From Rhodospirillales bacterium (GTDB lineage: Bacteria > Pseudomonadota > Alphaproteobacteria > ATCC43930 > CGMCC-115725), in contig JAQGIC010000133.1 in NCBI GenBank assembly GCA_028288725.1, forward strand, positions 1 to 64,000: a stretch of 64,000 bases of DNA. Direction: 5' to 3'. Under the pieces are notes generated by a model that ran no database searches, had not been told where the DNA came from, and worked only from the letters and a program-made list of their open reading frames with translations. This document shows, piece after piece, positions 9,212 through 18,004 of this stretch. A program made the position numbers and the translations under genes. How positions within the stretch are numbered: the first letter of the stretch is position 1; every line of letters begins with the position of its first letter.

Positions 9212-10525
9212 CTAGATCGCCATTTCGATGCGGGCGTTGCGGCTCCACGGCACGCGATACAGCCCTTGCAGAACCAGCGAGGCGGCGCCGCGCGCCCAGA
9301 CCTCGTCGGTCCAATCGTGAAAAATGATCTCGCAGCGGCCGTTCAGCACCTGCAGCGAGCCGGCGGCGACCGCGGCCCGGACCGAAGGTTCCAGAAGATC
9401 GGCGGCGCGCATGCCGGCGCCGGAAATGATGACCTTGCCCGGGTCGATGATGTTGACCAGGTTGGCGATGCCCAGGCCCAGGATTTCGCCGGCGGTATCG
9501 AACACCGCGCGCAGACCCGCATGCCCCGCGCGCGCCATCCGCGTCACTTCGCACACCGCAGCCTCGATCGAGGGTTCGTCCTCGGTCGGCGGCAGATCGA
9601 CGATCTTGCGGGCCTCGCGCAGGATGGCGTAGTCGGCGGTGAACGCCTCGATGCAGCCGTGCTGGCCGCAGCGGCACAGCGGCCCGCGCCGATCGATCTT
9701 GGAATGGCCGAATTCGGTGCCCATGCCATGGTGGCCGCGGTAGAGATCGCCGTTGATGAACAGGCCCATGCCTATGCCGGCCTCGACCGTTACGATCACG
9801 AAATTATCGACGCCCTGACCATGGCCGAACCAGCGCTCGGCCAGCGCCACCAGGTTGGCGTCATTCTCGATCACCGCCGAGACGCCCAGCCGATCGCCGA
9901 GCATCTTGGCAAACGGCACCGGCGTCGGCTCCGCCGCCAGGATCGGGCTCCAATGGGAGATGCCGGCGACCGAATCGATGAAGCCCGGCAAGCCGACGCC
10001 GACGCCGGCGATCTGGGCCATGGTGATGCCGGCCTGGGCGACCGCCGCCCGGATGCCGTCTTCCAGCAGGTCGGCGATCAGCGCGGCGCCCAATCGCCAG
10101 GTCCGGATCGGCAGCACCAGGCAGGACAGCGGATCGGCCCGCAGGTTGGTCACGGTGATCGAGACCTGGTGCATCGACAATTTGGCGCCGACGACATAGG
10201 CCGCATTGGGGTTCATCCGCAGCAGCACGCGGGGCCGGCCGCGCGCGATGACCGCCTTTGCCTGCGGCCCGGACTTCACCGGCAGGCCCGCCGGCTCGCC
10301 CTCGTCGTAATAGATCACGCCCTCGTCCAGGAGCGCGGTGATGATGGCGGACACGGTGGTGCGGCTCAGCTGAGTCCGTTCGCCGATCTCGGCGCGGGAG
10401 ATCGGTTCGAACCGGCGGATCGTATCCAGCACGTGAAAACGGTTGATCGCCCGGATCAGTTCGGTGTCGCCGGTCTGCATCGCATCCATGCCGTATTCCC
10501 GCTTCGGATGAGCCATTGCAGACAA
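9212..10525 (-). CDS. ROK-family transcriptional repressor (XylR/NagC type)
   Basis: This 437-residue ROK regulator has an N-terminal winged helix (about 25-85: RFHVLDTIRRFEPISRAEIGERTQLSR region) and a sugar-kinase-like domain. That domain carries the ROK zinc motif CRCGQHGCIE (about residues 278-287) and the GMGTEFGHSKID segment just before it. ROK repressors of this length bind a free sugar and release their operator. The gene is divergent from xylF with 493 bp between, which contains a 12-bp palindrome and paired GTCGAATT repeats, and it heads the minus-strand catabolic run. It most likely responds to xylose. Confidence 0.88.
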   Translation of the reverse strand: MSAMAHPKREYGMDAMQTGDTELIRAINRFHVLDTIRRFEPISRAEIGERTQLSRTTVSAIITALLDEGVIYYDEGEPAGLPVKSGPQAKAVIARGRPRVLLRMNPNAAYVVGAKLSMHQVSITVTNLRADPLSCLVLPIRTWRLGAALIADLLEDGIRAAVAQAGITMAQIAGVGVGLPGFIDSVAGISHWSPILAAEPTPVPFAKMLGDRLGVSAVIENDANLVALAERWFGHGQGVDNFVIVTVEAGIGMGLFINGDLYRGHHGMGTEFGHSKIDRRGPLCRCGQHGCIEAFTADYAILREARKIVDLPPTEDEPSIEAAVCEVTRMARAGHAGLRAVFDTAGEILGLGIANLVNIIDPGKVIISGAGMRAADLLEPSVRAAVAAGSLQVLNGRCEIIFHDWTDEVWARGAASLVLQGLYRVPWSRNARIEMAI

Positions 10526-11018
10526 TCCCTCCTCGTGCGGGCGGCTGGTCCCGCCCCGGTACCCTTGTTCGTACTCTCGCCTGATTTCTTCCGCGATATC
10601 TACATAAATGGCAATTCAAAAGATTTGGAACTGCTTGCAATTCGCACCGTTTGCTCCGTTTTTGAGCGATCAGCGGCGACTTTCCCGATTATTCTACAAT
10701 TTATACGTATAAGCGTTGCATCAGGCGCTTGACAGCGTCGAATTCATAGTCGAATTATGTTCACGTGATTGACAAAAATAGATCCGAAATCGGGTCGCGG
10801 TTCAGGGAGGGCCCACCAATGGTCTCGAACCACAGGCGATATTTCGCCGTTCACCGGCAGCACATCGTGCGCCTCGGTGCTTCGCCCTGTCGGCGGGCGC
10901 GCTTCCTCCCCATCCAGGCCTAGACTCGTTCAAAGAACCGGCATCCAGCCGATGAGCATCCCTCGACGGACGCTCGACAACACCTCGAAACAAACAGCGG
11001 TCAGGGAGACGCGATAAA
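10526..11018. promoter_or_regulatory. Divergent control region between ROK repressor and xylF
   Basis: This 493-bp gap is AT-richer than the genes around it and shows no convincing coding frame. It holds a perfect 12-bp palindrome TTATACGTATAA (10701-10712), a TTGACA box (10729-10734) and a direct repeat GTCGAATT at 10737-10744 and 10749-10756, spaced 12 bp. A second TTGACA is at 10769-10774. These look like operator and promoter parts for the divergent sugar genes, but exact start sites cannot be assigned. Confidence 0.5.
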
Positions 11019-12077
11019 ATGAGGGGATTTCACCGCCATATTCTCGGCGCCACGGTCCTGGGGCTGGTGCTCGCCGCTGGCCTGCATCCGGCCCAGGCGG
11101 CCGACAAGAAGATCGTGGTCGGCGTCAGCTGGTCCAATTTCCAGGAAGAGCGCTGGAAGACCGACGAGGCGGCGATCAAGGCGGCGCTCGCCAAGGCCGG
11201 CGCCAGCTATCTCGGTGCCGACGCGCAGAGTTCGCCGACCAAGCAATTGTCGGACATCGAAAGCCTGATCTCCCGCGGCGCCACGGCCCTGATCATCCTG
11301 GCCCAGGATGCCGGCGCCATTCAGCCGGCGATCGCCAAGGCCAAGGCCGAGGGCATTCCGATCGTGGGCTATGACCGGCTGATCGAAAGCCCGGGCGTGT
11401 TCTACCTGACCTTCGACAATCGCGAAGTCGGCCGCATCCAGGCCCGCGCGGTCGAAAAGGCGGCGCCCAAGGGCAATTACGTCTTCATCAAGGGCTCGTC
11501 GACCGATCCCAACGCCGACTTCCTGCATGCCGGCAATATCGACGTGCTGAAGCCGGCGATCGACAGCGGTGCCATCAAGGTGGTGGGCGAGGAATATACC
11601 CCCGGCTGGCTGCCCGAGAATGCCCAGAAGGAAATGGAACAGATCCTGACCAAGGCCAACAACAAGGTCGATGCGGTCATCGCCGCCAACGACGGCACCG
11701 CCGGTGGCGCCGTGGCGGCGCTGCAGGCCCAGGGCCTGGCCGGCATCCCGGTCTCGGGCCAGGACGGCGACAAGGCCGCCTTGAACCGCATCGCCCGCGG
11801 CCTGCAGACGGTCAGCGTCTGGAAGGATGCGCGCCTGCTGGGCACGACCGCGGCCGAGGCCGCCGTCGCGATGGCCAAGGGCACGACGCCGGACAAGCTG
11901 CCGAACGTCAAGAAATGGGCCGAGGGACCGAAGAAGGCCAGCATGGACGCGGTGTTCCTGACGCCGGTCGGCATCACCCAGGACAATCTGGACGTGGTGA
12001 TCAAGGCCGGCTGGGTGACCAAGGACGCCGTGTGCCAGGGCGTCGCCCCGGCCAAGGCGCCGGCGGCCTGCAAATAG
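11019..12077 (+). CDS. xylF: D-xylose-type ABC transporter periplasmic binding protein
   Basis: This 352-residue periplasmic sugar-binding protein has an N-terminal signal peptide ending near AQA|AD (residues 27/28). The mature part follows the XylF pattern: [73 protein letters not shown] and [12 protein letters not shown]. The pseudo-repeat lobes are both complete. It captures xylose (or a related pentose) for the XylH/XylG importer encoded just downstream. The ATG follows a GGGAGACG ribosome-binding site. Confidence 0.92.
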   Translation: MRGFHRHILGATVLGLVLAAGLHPAQAADKKIVVGVSWSNFQEERWKTDEAAIKAALAKAGASYLGADAQSSPTKQLSDIESLISRGATALIILAQDAGAIQPAIAKAKAEGIPIVGYDRLIESPGVFYLTFDNREVGRIQARAVEKAAPKGNYVFIKGSSTDPNADFLHAGNIDVLKPAIDSGAIKVVGEEYTPGWLPENAQKEMEQILTKANNKVDAVIAANDGTAGGAVAALQAQGLAGIPVSGQDGDKAALNRIARGLQTVSVWKDARLLGTTAAEAAVAMAKGTTPDKLPNVKKWAEGPKKASMDAVFLTPVGITQDNLDVVIKAGWVTKDAVCQGVAPAKAPAACK

Positions 12078-12143
12078 ACCTTGCCACCGATCGGTCGGCT
12101 CAGCCGGCCGATCGGACCTCAATTTCCAGGACGGACTAGGCCC

Positions 12144-13373
12144 ATGATGTCGTTGGCCCAATCGCCCGCCGCGCATAAAGGCGGCGCCAGAGATCTGAAA
12201 GGTGCGCTCGAGGTCGATCTTCGCCTGCTGGCGATGATCGCCGCCGTCGCCGTGATCTGGGTGGGATTCGATCTCTTGACCGACGGGATCTTTCTGACCG
12301 CGCGCAACCTGTGGAATCTGGCGGTGCAGACCAGCGTCGTCGGCATCATGACGACCGGCATGGTGCTGGTCATCGTGACCCGGCACATCGATCTGTCCGT
12401 GGGCTCGGTCCTGGGCTTCGTCGGCATGGTGATGGCCGTGCTGCAGGCGCAGATCCTTCCGATCGGCACCGGCTGGAACTGGTCGGCGTCGCTGGCCCTG
12501 GGCCTCGGCCTGGGCGTCGTGATCGGTGGCGCGCAGGGCTGGTGGATCGCGCATCGCGGCGTGCCGTCCTTCATCGTCACGCTCGGCGGACTGCTGATCT
12601 TCCGGGGTCTCGCCTGGACCATTACCGAGGGTCAGACCGTGGCCCCGCTCGACGAGACGTTCCAGTTGATGGGCGGCGGCTTGCTGGGCTCGATCGGCGC
12701 GTTCTGGAGCTGGATGGTCGGCGCCGCCGGCATTGTCCTGGTCCTGGTCCGCACCGTCATGGCGCGCCGGCGCCGGCAGCGCTACGGCTTCGCGGTCCGG
12801 CCGATCTGGGCGGAACTGCTGGTCGCGGCCAGCATCGTCGGCGCGATCGTCGGGTTCGTCGTGGTGATGAACGCCTACGATCGGCCGCGCACCGACATCT
12901 CCCAGGGCATTCCGATCCCGGTTCTGATCCTGATCGGCGCGGTCATCATCATGTCGGCCGTCACCAAGGTCACCAAGTTCGGCCGCTACGTCTTCGCGAT
13001 CGGGGGCAATCCGGAGGCGGCCCAGCTGGCCGGCATCAACACGCGCCTGGTCATCATGGCGGTGTTCGCGCTGATGGGCCTCCTGGCCGGCATTGCCGGT
13101 GCCGTGCAGACCGCACGGCTCAATGCCGGCGCCAACTCGACCGGCGAGCTTCTGGAACTGAGCGTGATCGCGGCGGCGGTCATCGGCGGCTCCTCGCTCG
13201 CGGGCGGCACCGGCACGATCTCGGGTGCCATCGTCGGTGCCGTGTTCATGCAGAGCCTGCAGAGCGGCATGATCCTGCTGGGCCTGCCGACCCCGATGCA
13301 GAACGTGGTGATCGGTCTGGTGCTGATCCTGGCGGTCTGGATCGACACCAGCTATCAGCGGCGCCGGCTATGA
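12144..13373 (+). CDS. xylH: Sugar ABC transporter permease (XylH type)
   Basis: This 409-residue inner-membrane permease of the BPD_transp_2/RbsC-XylH family has about ten or more hydrophobic segments and the conserved [21 protein letters not shown] and [14 protein letters not shown] motifs (the latter contacts the ATPase). The open frame extends upstream to 12081, but the ATG at 12144 begins a normal N-terminus. It forms the translocation pore for the substrate bound by XylF. Its stop overlaps an ATG in the xylG frame (ATGA), indicating tight coupling. Confidence 0.9.
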   Translation: MMSLAQSPAAHKGGARDLKGALEVDLRLLAMIAAVAVIWVGFDLLTDGIFLTARNLWNLAVQTSVVGIMTTGMVLVIVTRHIDLSVGSVLGFVGMVMAVLQAQILPIGTGWNWSASLALGLGLGVVIGGAQGWWIAHRGVPSFIVTLGGLLIFRGLAWTITEGQTVAPLDETFQLMGGGLLGSIGAFWSWMVGAAGIVLVLVRTVMARRRRQRYGFAVRPIWAELLVAASIVGAIVGFVVVMNAYDRPRTDISQGIPIPVLILIGAVIIMSAVTKVTKFGRYVFAIGGNPEAAQLAGINTRLVIMAVFALMGLLAGIAGAVQTARLNAGANSTGELLELSVIAAAVIGGSSLAGGTGTISGAIVGAVFMQSLQSGMILLGLPTPMQNVVIGLVLILAVWIDTSYQRRRL

Positions 13374-13408
13374 GCGGCGCCCCAGGGACCACCGCGGGAG
13401 AGACGAGC

Positions 13409-14176
13409 ATGACCTCCAGCCCCATGGGCGTCGGCCCTCTGGTCGAGATGCGCAACATCTCGATCCATTTCGGCGGCATCAAAGCGGTCGACGACGTCAG
13501 CATCGATCTCTACCCGGGCGAGGTCGTGGCCCTGCTCGGCCATAACGGCGCCGGCAAATCGACCCTGGTCAAGGTCCTGTCCGGGGCCTATCGCGCCAAT
13601 TCGGGCCAAATTCTGATCGATGGCAGGACGGTCGAGATCGGCAGCCCGCGCGACGCCAAGGCGCTAGGCATCGAGACCATCTACCAGACCCTGGCGCTGG
13701 CCGAGAATATCGATGCGCCCGGCAACCTGTTCCTGGGCCGGGAGCTGACGACGCCCTGGGGCACGCTCGACGATGCCGCCATGGAGCATGCCGCGCGTCA
13801 GGCGATCCTGGAGCTCAATCCGAACTTCACCCGCATCAAGGAGCCGGTGAAGAACCTGTCGGGCGGCCAGCGCCAGTCGGTCGCGATCGCGCGCGCGCTG
13901 CATTTCAAGGCCCGCATCCTGATCATGGACGAGCCGACCGCGGCCCTGGGTCCCCACGAAACGCGCCAGGTCGCCGACCTGATCACGCGGCTCAAGGCCA
14001 AGGGGATCGGTATCTTCCTGATCAGCCACGACATCCATGACGTGTTCAGTCTGGCCGACCGCATCAGCGTGATGAAGAACGGCAAGCTGGTCGGCACGGT
14101 CAGGACCCAGGACGTCACCCAGGACGATGTGCTGGGCATGATCATCCTGGGCAAGCGCCCCAAGATCGCGGCCTGA
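13409..14176 (+). CDS. xylG: Sugar ABC transporter ATP-binding protein, single-domain XylG/FrcA type
   Basis: This ATPase of about 255 residues powers the XylFH importer. Walker [10 protein letters not shown] is at 44-52, the signature LSGGQ at 150-154 and Walker B ILIMDEP at 170-176, followed by the SHDIHDV switch region. Unlike E. coli XylG, which has two fused ABC domains, it has one domain, as in FrcA-type alphaproteobacterial sugar importers, so it should act as a homodimer. An alternative ATG at 13370 overlaps the xylH stop. The ATG at 13409 has the better ribosome-binding site (GGGAGAGACG). Confidence 0.9.
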   Translation: MTSSPMGVGPLVEMRNISIHFGGIKAVDDVSIDLYPGEVVALLGHNGAGKSTLVKVLSGAYRANSGQILIDGRTVEIGSPRDAKALGIETIYQTLALAENIDAPGNLFLGRELTTPWGTLDDAAMEHAARQAILELNPNFTRIKEPVKNLSGGQRQSVAIARALHFKARILIMDEPTAALGPHETRQVADLITRLKAKGIGIFLISHDIHDVFSLADRISVMKNGKLVGTVRTQDVTQDDVLGMIILGKRPKIAA

Positions 14177-14361
14177 GCGCCGGCCGGACAGAGGAGTTGC
14201 CAAGATCGCCCACTGGATCAGAAGCACCTAGCGGACCCCCGGCCGTCGCGGCCTGAGTCCAACGCCAACGAATAAACGAAATCCCACGCGCCGAGACGCT
14301 TCGGCCGCGATAGGACGGGCTTTGCCCGAATGGACGATCGATTTTCAGGGAGGGAAAACAA

Positions 14362-15723
14362 ATGGCAGGGACAAGAATGAGAACTGCGCTCGGCGGGCTC
14401 ACCGCTGTGGCCTTGATGGCACTGGCAGCACCGGCCTCGGCGGAGGTGGTTGCCAATCCGACGGCCTTGACCGATTTCGGCAACCAGCTGCTGAACGACG
14501 GCATTTTCCTGCGCGGCCATTATGTCGGTGAATTCGCCGCCAATCCGTCGGGTGGCCTGTCGCAAAGCGCGCGCTATGCCGGCCAGGTCGATGTCGGCGT
14601 CGATTTCGACATGGGCAAGATCGCCAATCTCGGCAACTCCGCCATCCATGTGACCTTCAGTCAGCGTCACGGCCAGAACCTGGCGGCGACCAACATCGGC
14701 AACAGCATCTCGGTCCAGGAAGTCTACGGCGGCGGCCAGACCTATCGCCTGACCGAGCTGTCGTGGGATCAGGCGATCCTCGACGATCGCGTCGAATTCC
14801 TGGTCGGCCGGACCGACGCGCCCAGCGATTTCGCCGCCTCGTCGTTCTATTGTAACTTCCAGACCAATTCGACCTGCGGCAACTCCAGCCTGTTCGGCCA
14901 GGACAACCAGCTGAACTACTATCCGGTCGGCGTCTGGGGCGGGCGCGTCACGGTGAAGCCGGCCCGGTACCTCTACGGCCAGATCGGCGCCTATGAGCGC
15001 GACCCGTCCCAGGGCAACCGCAACCATCACGGCTTCGACTGGGATACCAGCACGGCCACCGGCTATATCCTGCCGATCGAACTCGGCTATCAGTCGAACT
15101 TCTCGTCGGATGCCTATCCGCGGCACTACAAGGTCGGCGCCTTCTATGAGAACGGCTCGTACAGCGATCCGTTCTTCGACATCAACCACAATTCCGCGGC
15201 CTTGACCGGCCTCGCCCATGCACAGCACCCGGACCGGACCTCGGTCTATGCCCTGTTCGACCAGATGATCTGGAAGACCGATCCGACGTCCCAACGCGGG
15301 CTGTTCGTGTTCGGCGGCATCACGGCGGGCACGGATTCGAGCCAGCTGGCGGATTATTTCCTGCAAGCCGGTCTGCTCGACAAGGGCCCGTGGGCCGAGC
15401 GGCCGGACGATACGATCGGCCTGGTCGTGACCGACCTGCATTGGGGCAACCACACCATGAACTTCCTGCGCGACTCGCGCGTTGCCGCCGGCGGCGTCGC
15501 CACGACGCAGAACCCGAACGAAGTCATGATGGAAGTGAATTACGGCGCCCAGATCACGCCCTGGCTGCGCGTCGTGCCCAACCTGCAATACATCGTCAAT
15601 CCGGACAATCTGCCCGAGCCGAAGCTGAAGTCGAACATCCCCGACACCTTCGTGGTCGGCTTCAAGTTCGCCGTCGGTCTGCCCGAACTGTTCGGCCTGC
15701 CGACCAAGAACTACAACCACTGA
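14362..15723 (+). CDS. OprB-family carbohydrate-selective porin
   Basis: This 453-residue outer-membrane protein has a signal peptide ending near ASA|EV (27/28). The mature sequence has the alternating, aromatic-rich beta-strand pattern of OprB porins, including LTELSWDQAILDDRVEFLVGRTD, VKPARYLYGQIGAYERDP and a terminal strand ending in FKFAVGLPELFGLPTKNYNH. The gene is 185 bp downstream of xylG in the same direction, so it probably admits the pentose across the outer membrane. A strong terminator follows. Substrate specificity is inferred from context only. Confidence 0.88.
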   Translation: MAGTRMRTALGGLTAVALMALAAPASAEVVANPTALTDFGNQLLNDGIFLRGHYVGEFAANPSGGLSQSARYAGQVDVGVDFDMGKIANLGNSAIHVTFSQRHGQNLAATNIGNSISVQEVYGGGQTYRLTELSWDQAILDDRVEFLVGRTDAPSDFAASSFYCNFQTNSTCGNSSLFGQDNQLNYYPVGVWGGRVTVKPARYLYGQIGAYERDPSQGNRNHHGFDWDTSTATGYILPIELGYQSNFSSDAYPRHYKVGAFYENGSYSDPFFDINHNSAALTGLAHAQHPDRTSVYALFDQMIWKTDPTSQRGLFVFGGITAGTDSSQLADYFLQAGLLDKGPWAERPDDTIGLVVTDLHWGNHTMNFLRDSRVAAGGVATTQNPNEVMMEVNYGAQITPWLRVVPNLQYIVNPDNLPEPKLKSNIPDTFVVGFKFAVGLPELFGLPTKNYNH

Positions 15724-15780
15724 GAACAGCTTCCGGCCGGGGCACCGCCCCTGGCCGGACCAGCCCGCTTCCCCGCCTGG

Positions 15781-15818
15781 CCCCGGATCCGCTACCCACG
15801 GATCCGGGGATTTTTTTG
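15781..15818 (+). terminator. Rho-independent terminator after the porin gene
   Basis: A stem with arms CCCCGGATCCG and CGGATCCGGGG closes a short loop and is followed directly by seven T residues (15811-15817). This is a textbook intrinsic terminator for the xylFHG-porin transcript. Confidence 0.93.
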
Positions 15819-15907
15819 CCCTATATTTGGAGGGCGACTGGTCGCGAGCGATGCTCGTCGACTTAGACGAGGGCCGAACCGACCTCATGCCATCGCCCTC
15901 TACTCGC

Positions 15908-16395
15908 CAGGGGATATACATATCTTTCCGTTTTATTTCAGAGAGTTAGTCTTTTTCATCGTCATGGCCGGGCTTGACCCGGCCATCCACGTGGTTGGGC
16001 AAGGCGATTTCACGGCCAAACAGGGCTCAGGCGGAGGCGCGTGGATGCCCGGGTCAAGCCCACGGCTGTCCGGTTTAATTCTTCCGTCATTCCCGCGCAG
16101 GCGGGAATCCAGAGCCATGCGCGAGATCGACGGGCACAAGTTGAGGATTTCCGTCGCTGAGAGAGCCTTTGCGGCCCCCCTGGATTCCCGCCTGCGCGGG
16201 AATGACGGTGAAAAATGCTGACGCGTCGTTCCTGTCTCGGACAGTCCTCGGTTACCGCGAGCCCAAGCCGCGCCTGACCAAAATACAGAGTGGCAAAATC
16301 TAAACCGGACAGTCGTGGGTCAAGCCCGGGCATGACGGAGCGTTAGGGTAACCTGCTGATTTCGATAGACGAAAACAGATATGTACATCCCCTAG
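15908..16395. repeat. ~490-bp composite intergenic element with inverted ends (MITE-like)
   Basis: The left end CAGGGGATATACATATCT and the right end AGATATGTACATCCCCTAG are inverted copies of each other. Inside are a family A repeat (about 15957-16039, matching 1-85 in reverse), a family C palindrome with arms at 16084-16112 and 16180-16208, and a second GGGTCAAGCCCGGGCATGACGG core near 16316. There is no coding frame of substance and no transposase. It fills the gap between the converging porin and cupredoxin genes. It may be a non-autonomous mobile element or stacked repeats. Confidence 0.7.
16084..16208. repeat. Palindromic intergenic repeat, family C, copy inside composite element
   Basis: Arms at 16084-16112 and 16180-16208 are inverted copies starting CCGTCATTCCCGCG, about 67 nt apart. 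The arms closely match those at 5387-5499, while the loop sequences differ. This suggests that the arms rather than the loop define the family. Confidence 0.85.
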
Positions 16396-16398
16396 CCT

Positions 16399-16725
16399 CT
16401 ACTCGGCGATGACGACGCCCTGGGCGGTGTCGGCGTGATATTCGCCGGTGAACGGATATCGGCCGTGGCCCAACGGGCGCAGCCGGACCGTGCCGTAGCT
16501 GCCGCCGGCCACGACCTTCTCGACCTTGAGTGCGGAAGAATCGAACTCCTCGGCGGTCTCGTCGTGGTTCCGTACCGTGATGACGACCGGCTTGCCGGCG
16601 GGGACATGGATCTCGGGCGGCACGAAGCGGTGATCCCGGATGACCAGCTCGACCGGGGTCGGCTCATCCGCCAAAGCCGGGGCCGCGAGGCACAGCAGCG
16701 CCAGGGCCGACGCAATGCGGGTCAT
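16399..16725 (-). CDS. Periplasmic cupredoxin-domain protein (EfeO/P19-associated type)
   Basis: This 108-residue protein has a signal peptide (cleavage near ALA|DE, 19/20) followed by a single cupredoxin fold: ELVIRDHRFVPPEIHVPAGK, VRNHDETAEEFDS and RYPFTGEYHADTAQGVVI. These blocks are characteristic of cupredoxins found beside FTR1/EfeU-type iron permeases or fused in EfeO. The classical blue-copper cysteine is absent, as is common in this subgroup. It is the last gene of the operon begun by the porin at 20656, ten bases after the peroxidase. A role in iron handling in the periplasm is likely; no FTR1 permease is visible nearby. Confidence 0.8.
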   Translation of the reverse strand: MTRIASALALLCLAAPALADEPTPVELVIRDHRFVPPEIHVPAGKPVVITVRNHDETAEEFDSSALKVEKVVAGGSYGTVRLRPLGHGRYPFTGEYHADTAQGVVIAE

Positions 16726-16735
16726 GAATTCCTCC

Positions 16736-18004
16736 TCACGCCGCCTCGAACAGGGCCTGGCCGATATGCTCGCCCGGCTTCACGCCGGGAGGACAGACGA
16801 ACAGACCGCTGCCGACATGGGTGGCGAACTGGTTCAGCATGTCGAATTTCGATGAATGGCCGAAAATCTTGATGAAGCCGGTCCGCGGATCGCGCTGGTA
16901 GGCGATGAACAACAGGCCCGCGTCATACAGCATGCCCTGCTTCCAGGGCGGCCAACGCTCGGCGGTGAAGGCGACGCCGTCGTTGTAGGAATAGCCGCGC
17001 CGGTAGATCTGGGCGCCATCGTTGCTGGCCGAATGGGACAGGCGGACATGGGCGTTCTCCGGCAGCACCGGATTGCCGTCCGCGTCGGTCGCGCTCAGGT
17101 CGACCTCGTCGAACTCGTGATGCCTGCCCAGCGGCGCGCCCGAATGTTTATGCCGGCCGATGGTCTTTTCCTGGAAATCGACGTTCATCCGATCCCAATG
17201 CTCGAGCGAGAGGCGGATGCGGCGCACGACCAGATAGCTGCCGCCGCGCAGCCAGGTCGGCCCCTCGGCGCCGACCCAGACCGTCTCGTCGATCCGGTCC
17301 GGCTGCCGCGTGCCGTCCTTGAAGCCCATCAGATTGCGCGGCGTCTTCTGGCCGGCCGGCTGGGAATTGAAGCCGGATTGGACCCAGCGCATCTCGGCGA
17401 TGTCATAGGCCATGGCCGACAATTGGCGCACGGCATGGAACGCCACCTGCGGATCGTCGGCGCAGGCCTGGACCGACAGATCGCCGCCGGTCCGCGCCGG
17501 CACCAGCTGATCGCCGTTGAAGCGCGGCAGATCGACCAGCGCGTCGGGCCGCTGGGCGGCCAGACCATAGCGATCCTTACCGTCCTTGATGAACAGGCCC
17601 GGGCCGAAGCCGAAGGTGAGGGTCAGCCGGGCCGGGGACAGGCCGATGCCGTCGCCGGAATCGTCGGCCGGAACGCCGGGGTCGGTGCCGAACGGCGCCA
17701 CCGGCTGCCCTTGGGTCAGGCGCGCCGCCGCCTCGGTCCAGAGCCGCAGCAGCTTCATCACATCCTCGCGCTTGGTCGTGGTCAGATCGAACGCGGCGAA
17801 ATAGGTGTGGTTCTGGGTCGGCGTCAGGATGCCGCCCTGGCGCACGCCCCAGAACGGCTCGATCGCCGGCTTGGCGACGGTCTTGGGCGCCCCCGCCGCC
17901 TCGCCCGCCAGAGCGCCGACGCCGCCGGCGGCCACCAGGCTGCCGGCAGCGGTGAGAAAGCCGCGCCGCGACGGGCGCGGCGGCTTCTGATGATGCTCGC
18001 TCAC
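16736..18004 (-). CDS. Tat-exported DyP-type heme peroxidase (EfeB-like)
   Basis: This 422-residue protein has a twin-arginine signal (SRRGFL at residues 12-17, then a hydrophobic stretch and AGEAAGA), which directs folded, heme-loaded protein to the periplasm. The DyP domain shows the GFKDGTRQPD (GxxDG) motif in the middle, RIRLSLEHWDRMNVDFQEKTIGRHKHSGAPLG, and a C-terminal FIAYQRDPRTGFIKIF block. The GTG start overlaps the previous stop (GTGA), so translation is coupled. EfeB proteins take part in ferrous or heme iron uptake with EfeO and EfeU; here the partners are a porin, a beta-propeller and a cupredoxin. Confidence 0.88.
   Translation of the reverse strand: MSEHHQKPPRPSRRGFLTAAGSLVAAGGVGALAGEAAGAPKTVAKPAIEPFWGVRQGGILTPTQNHTYFAAFDLTTTKREDVMKLLRLWTEAAARLTQGQPVAPFGTDPGVPADDSGDGIGLSPARLTLTFGFGPGLFIKDGKDRYGLAAQRPDALVDLPRFNGDQLVPARTGGDLSVQACADDPQVAFHAVRQLSAMAYDIAEMRWVQSGFNSQPAGQKTPRNLMGFKDGTRQPDRIDETVWVGAEGPTWLRGGSYLVVRRIRLSLEHWDRMNVDFQEKTIGRHKHSGAPLGRHHEFDEVDLSATDADGNPVLPENAHVRLSHSASNDGAQIYRRGYSYNDGVAFTAERWPPWKQGMLYDAGLLFIAYQRDPRTGFIKIFGHSSKFDMLNQFATHVGSGLFVCPPGVKPGEHIGQALFEAA

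Noticed and set aside
8846-10732. Long plus-strand frame antisense to the SDR and ROK genes
   Set aside because: Low-complexity composition. The minus strand encodes clear SDR and ROK motifs.
10769-11017. 82-codon frame just upstream of xylF
   Set aside because: No ribosome-binding site, no homology and atypical composition; it lies in the divergent promoter region.
15908-16395. Insertion sequence
   Set aside because: No transposase frame lies between the inverted ends, so it is kept only as a possible non-autonomous element.
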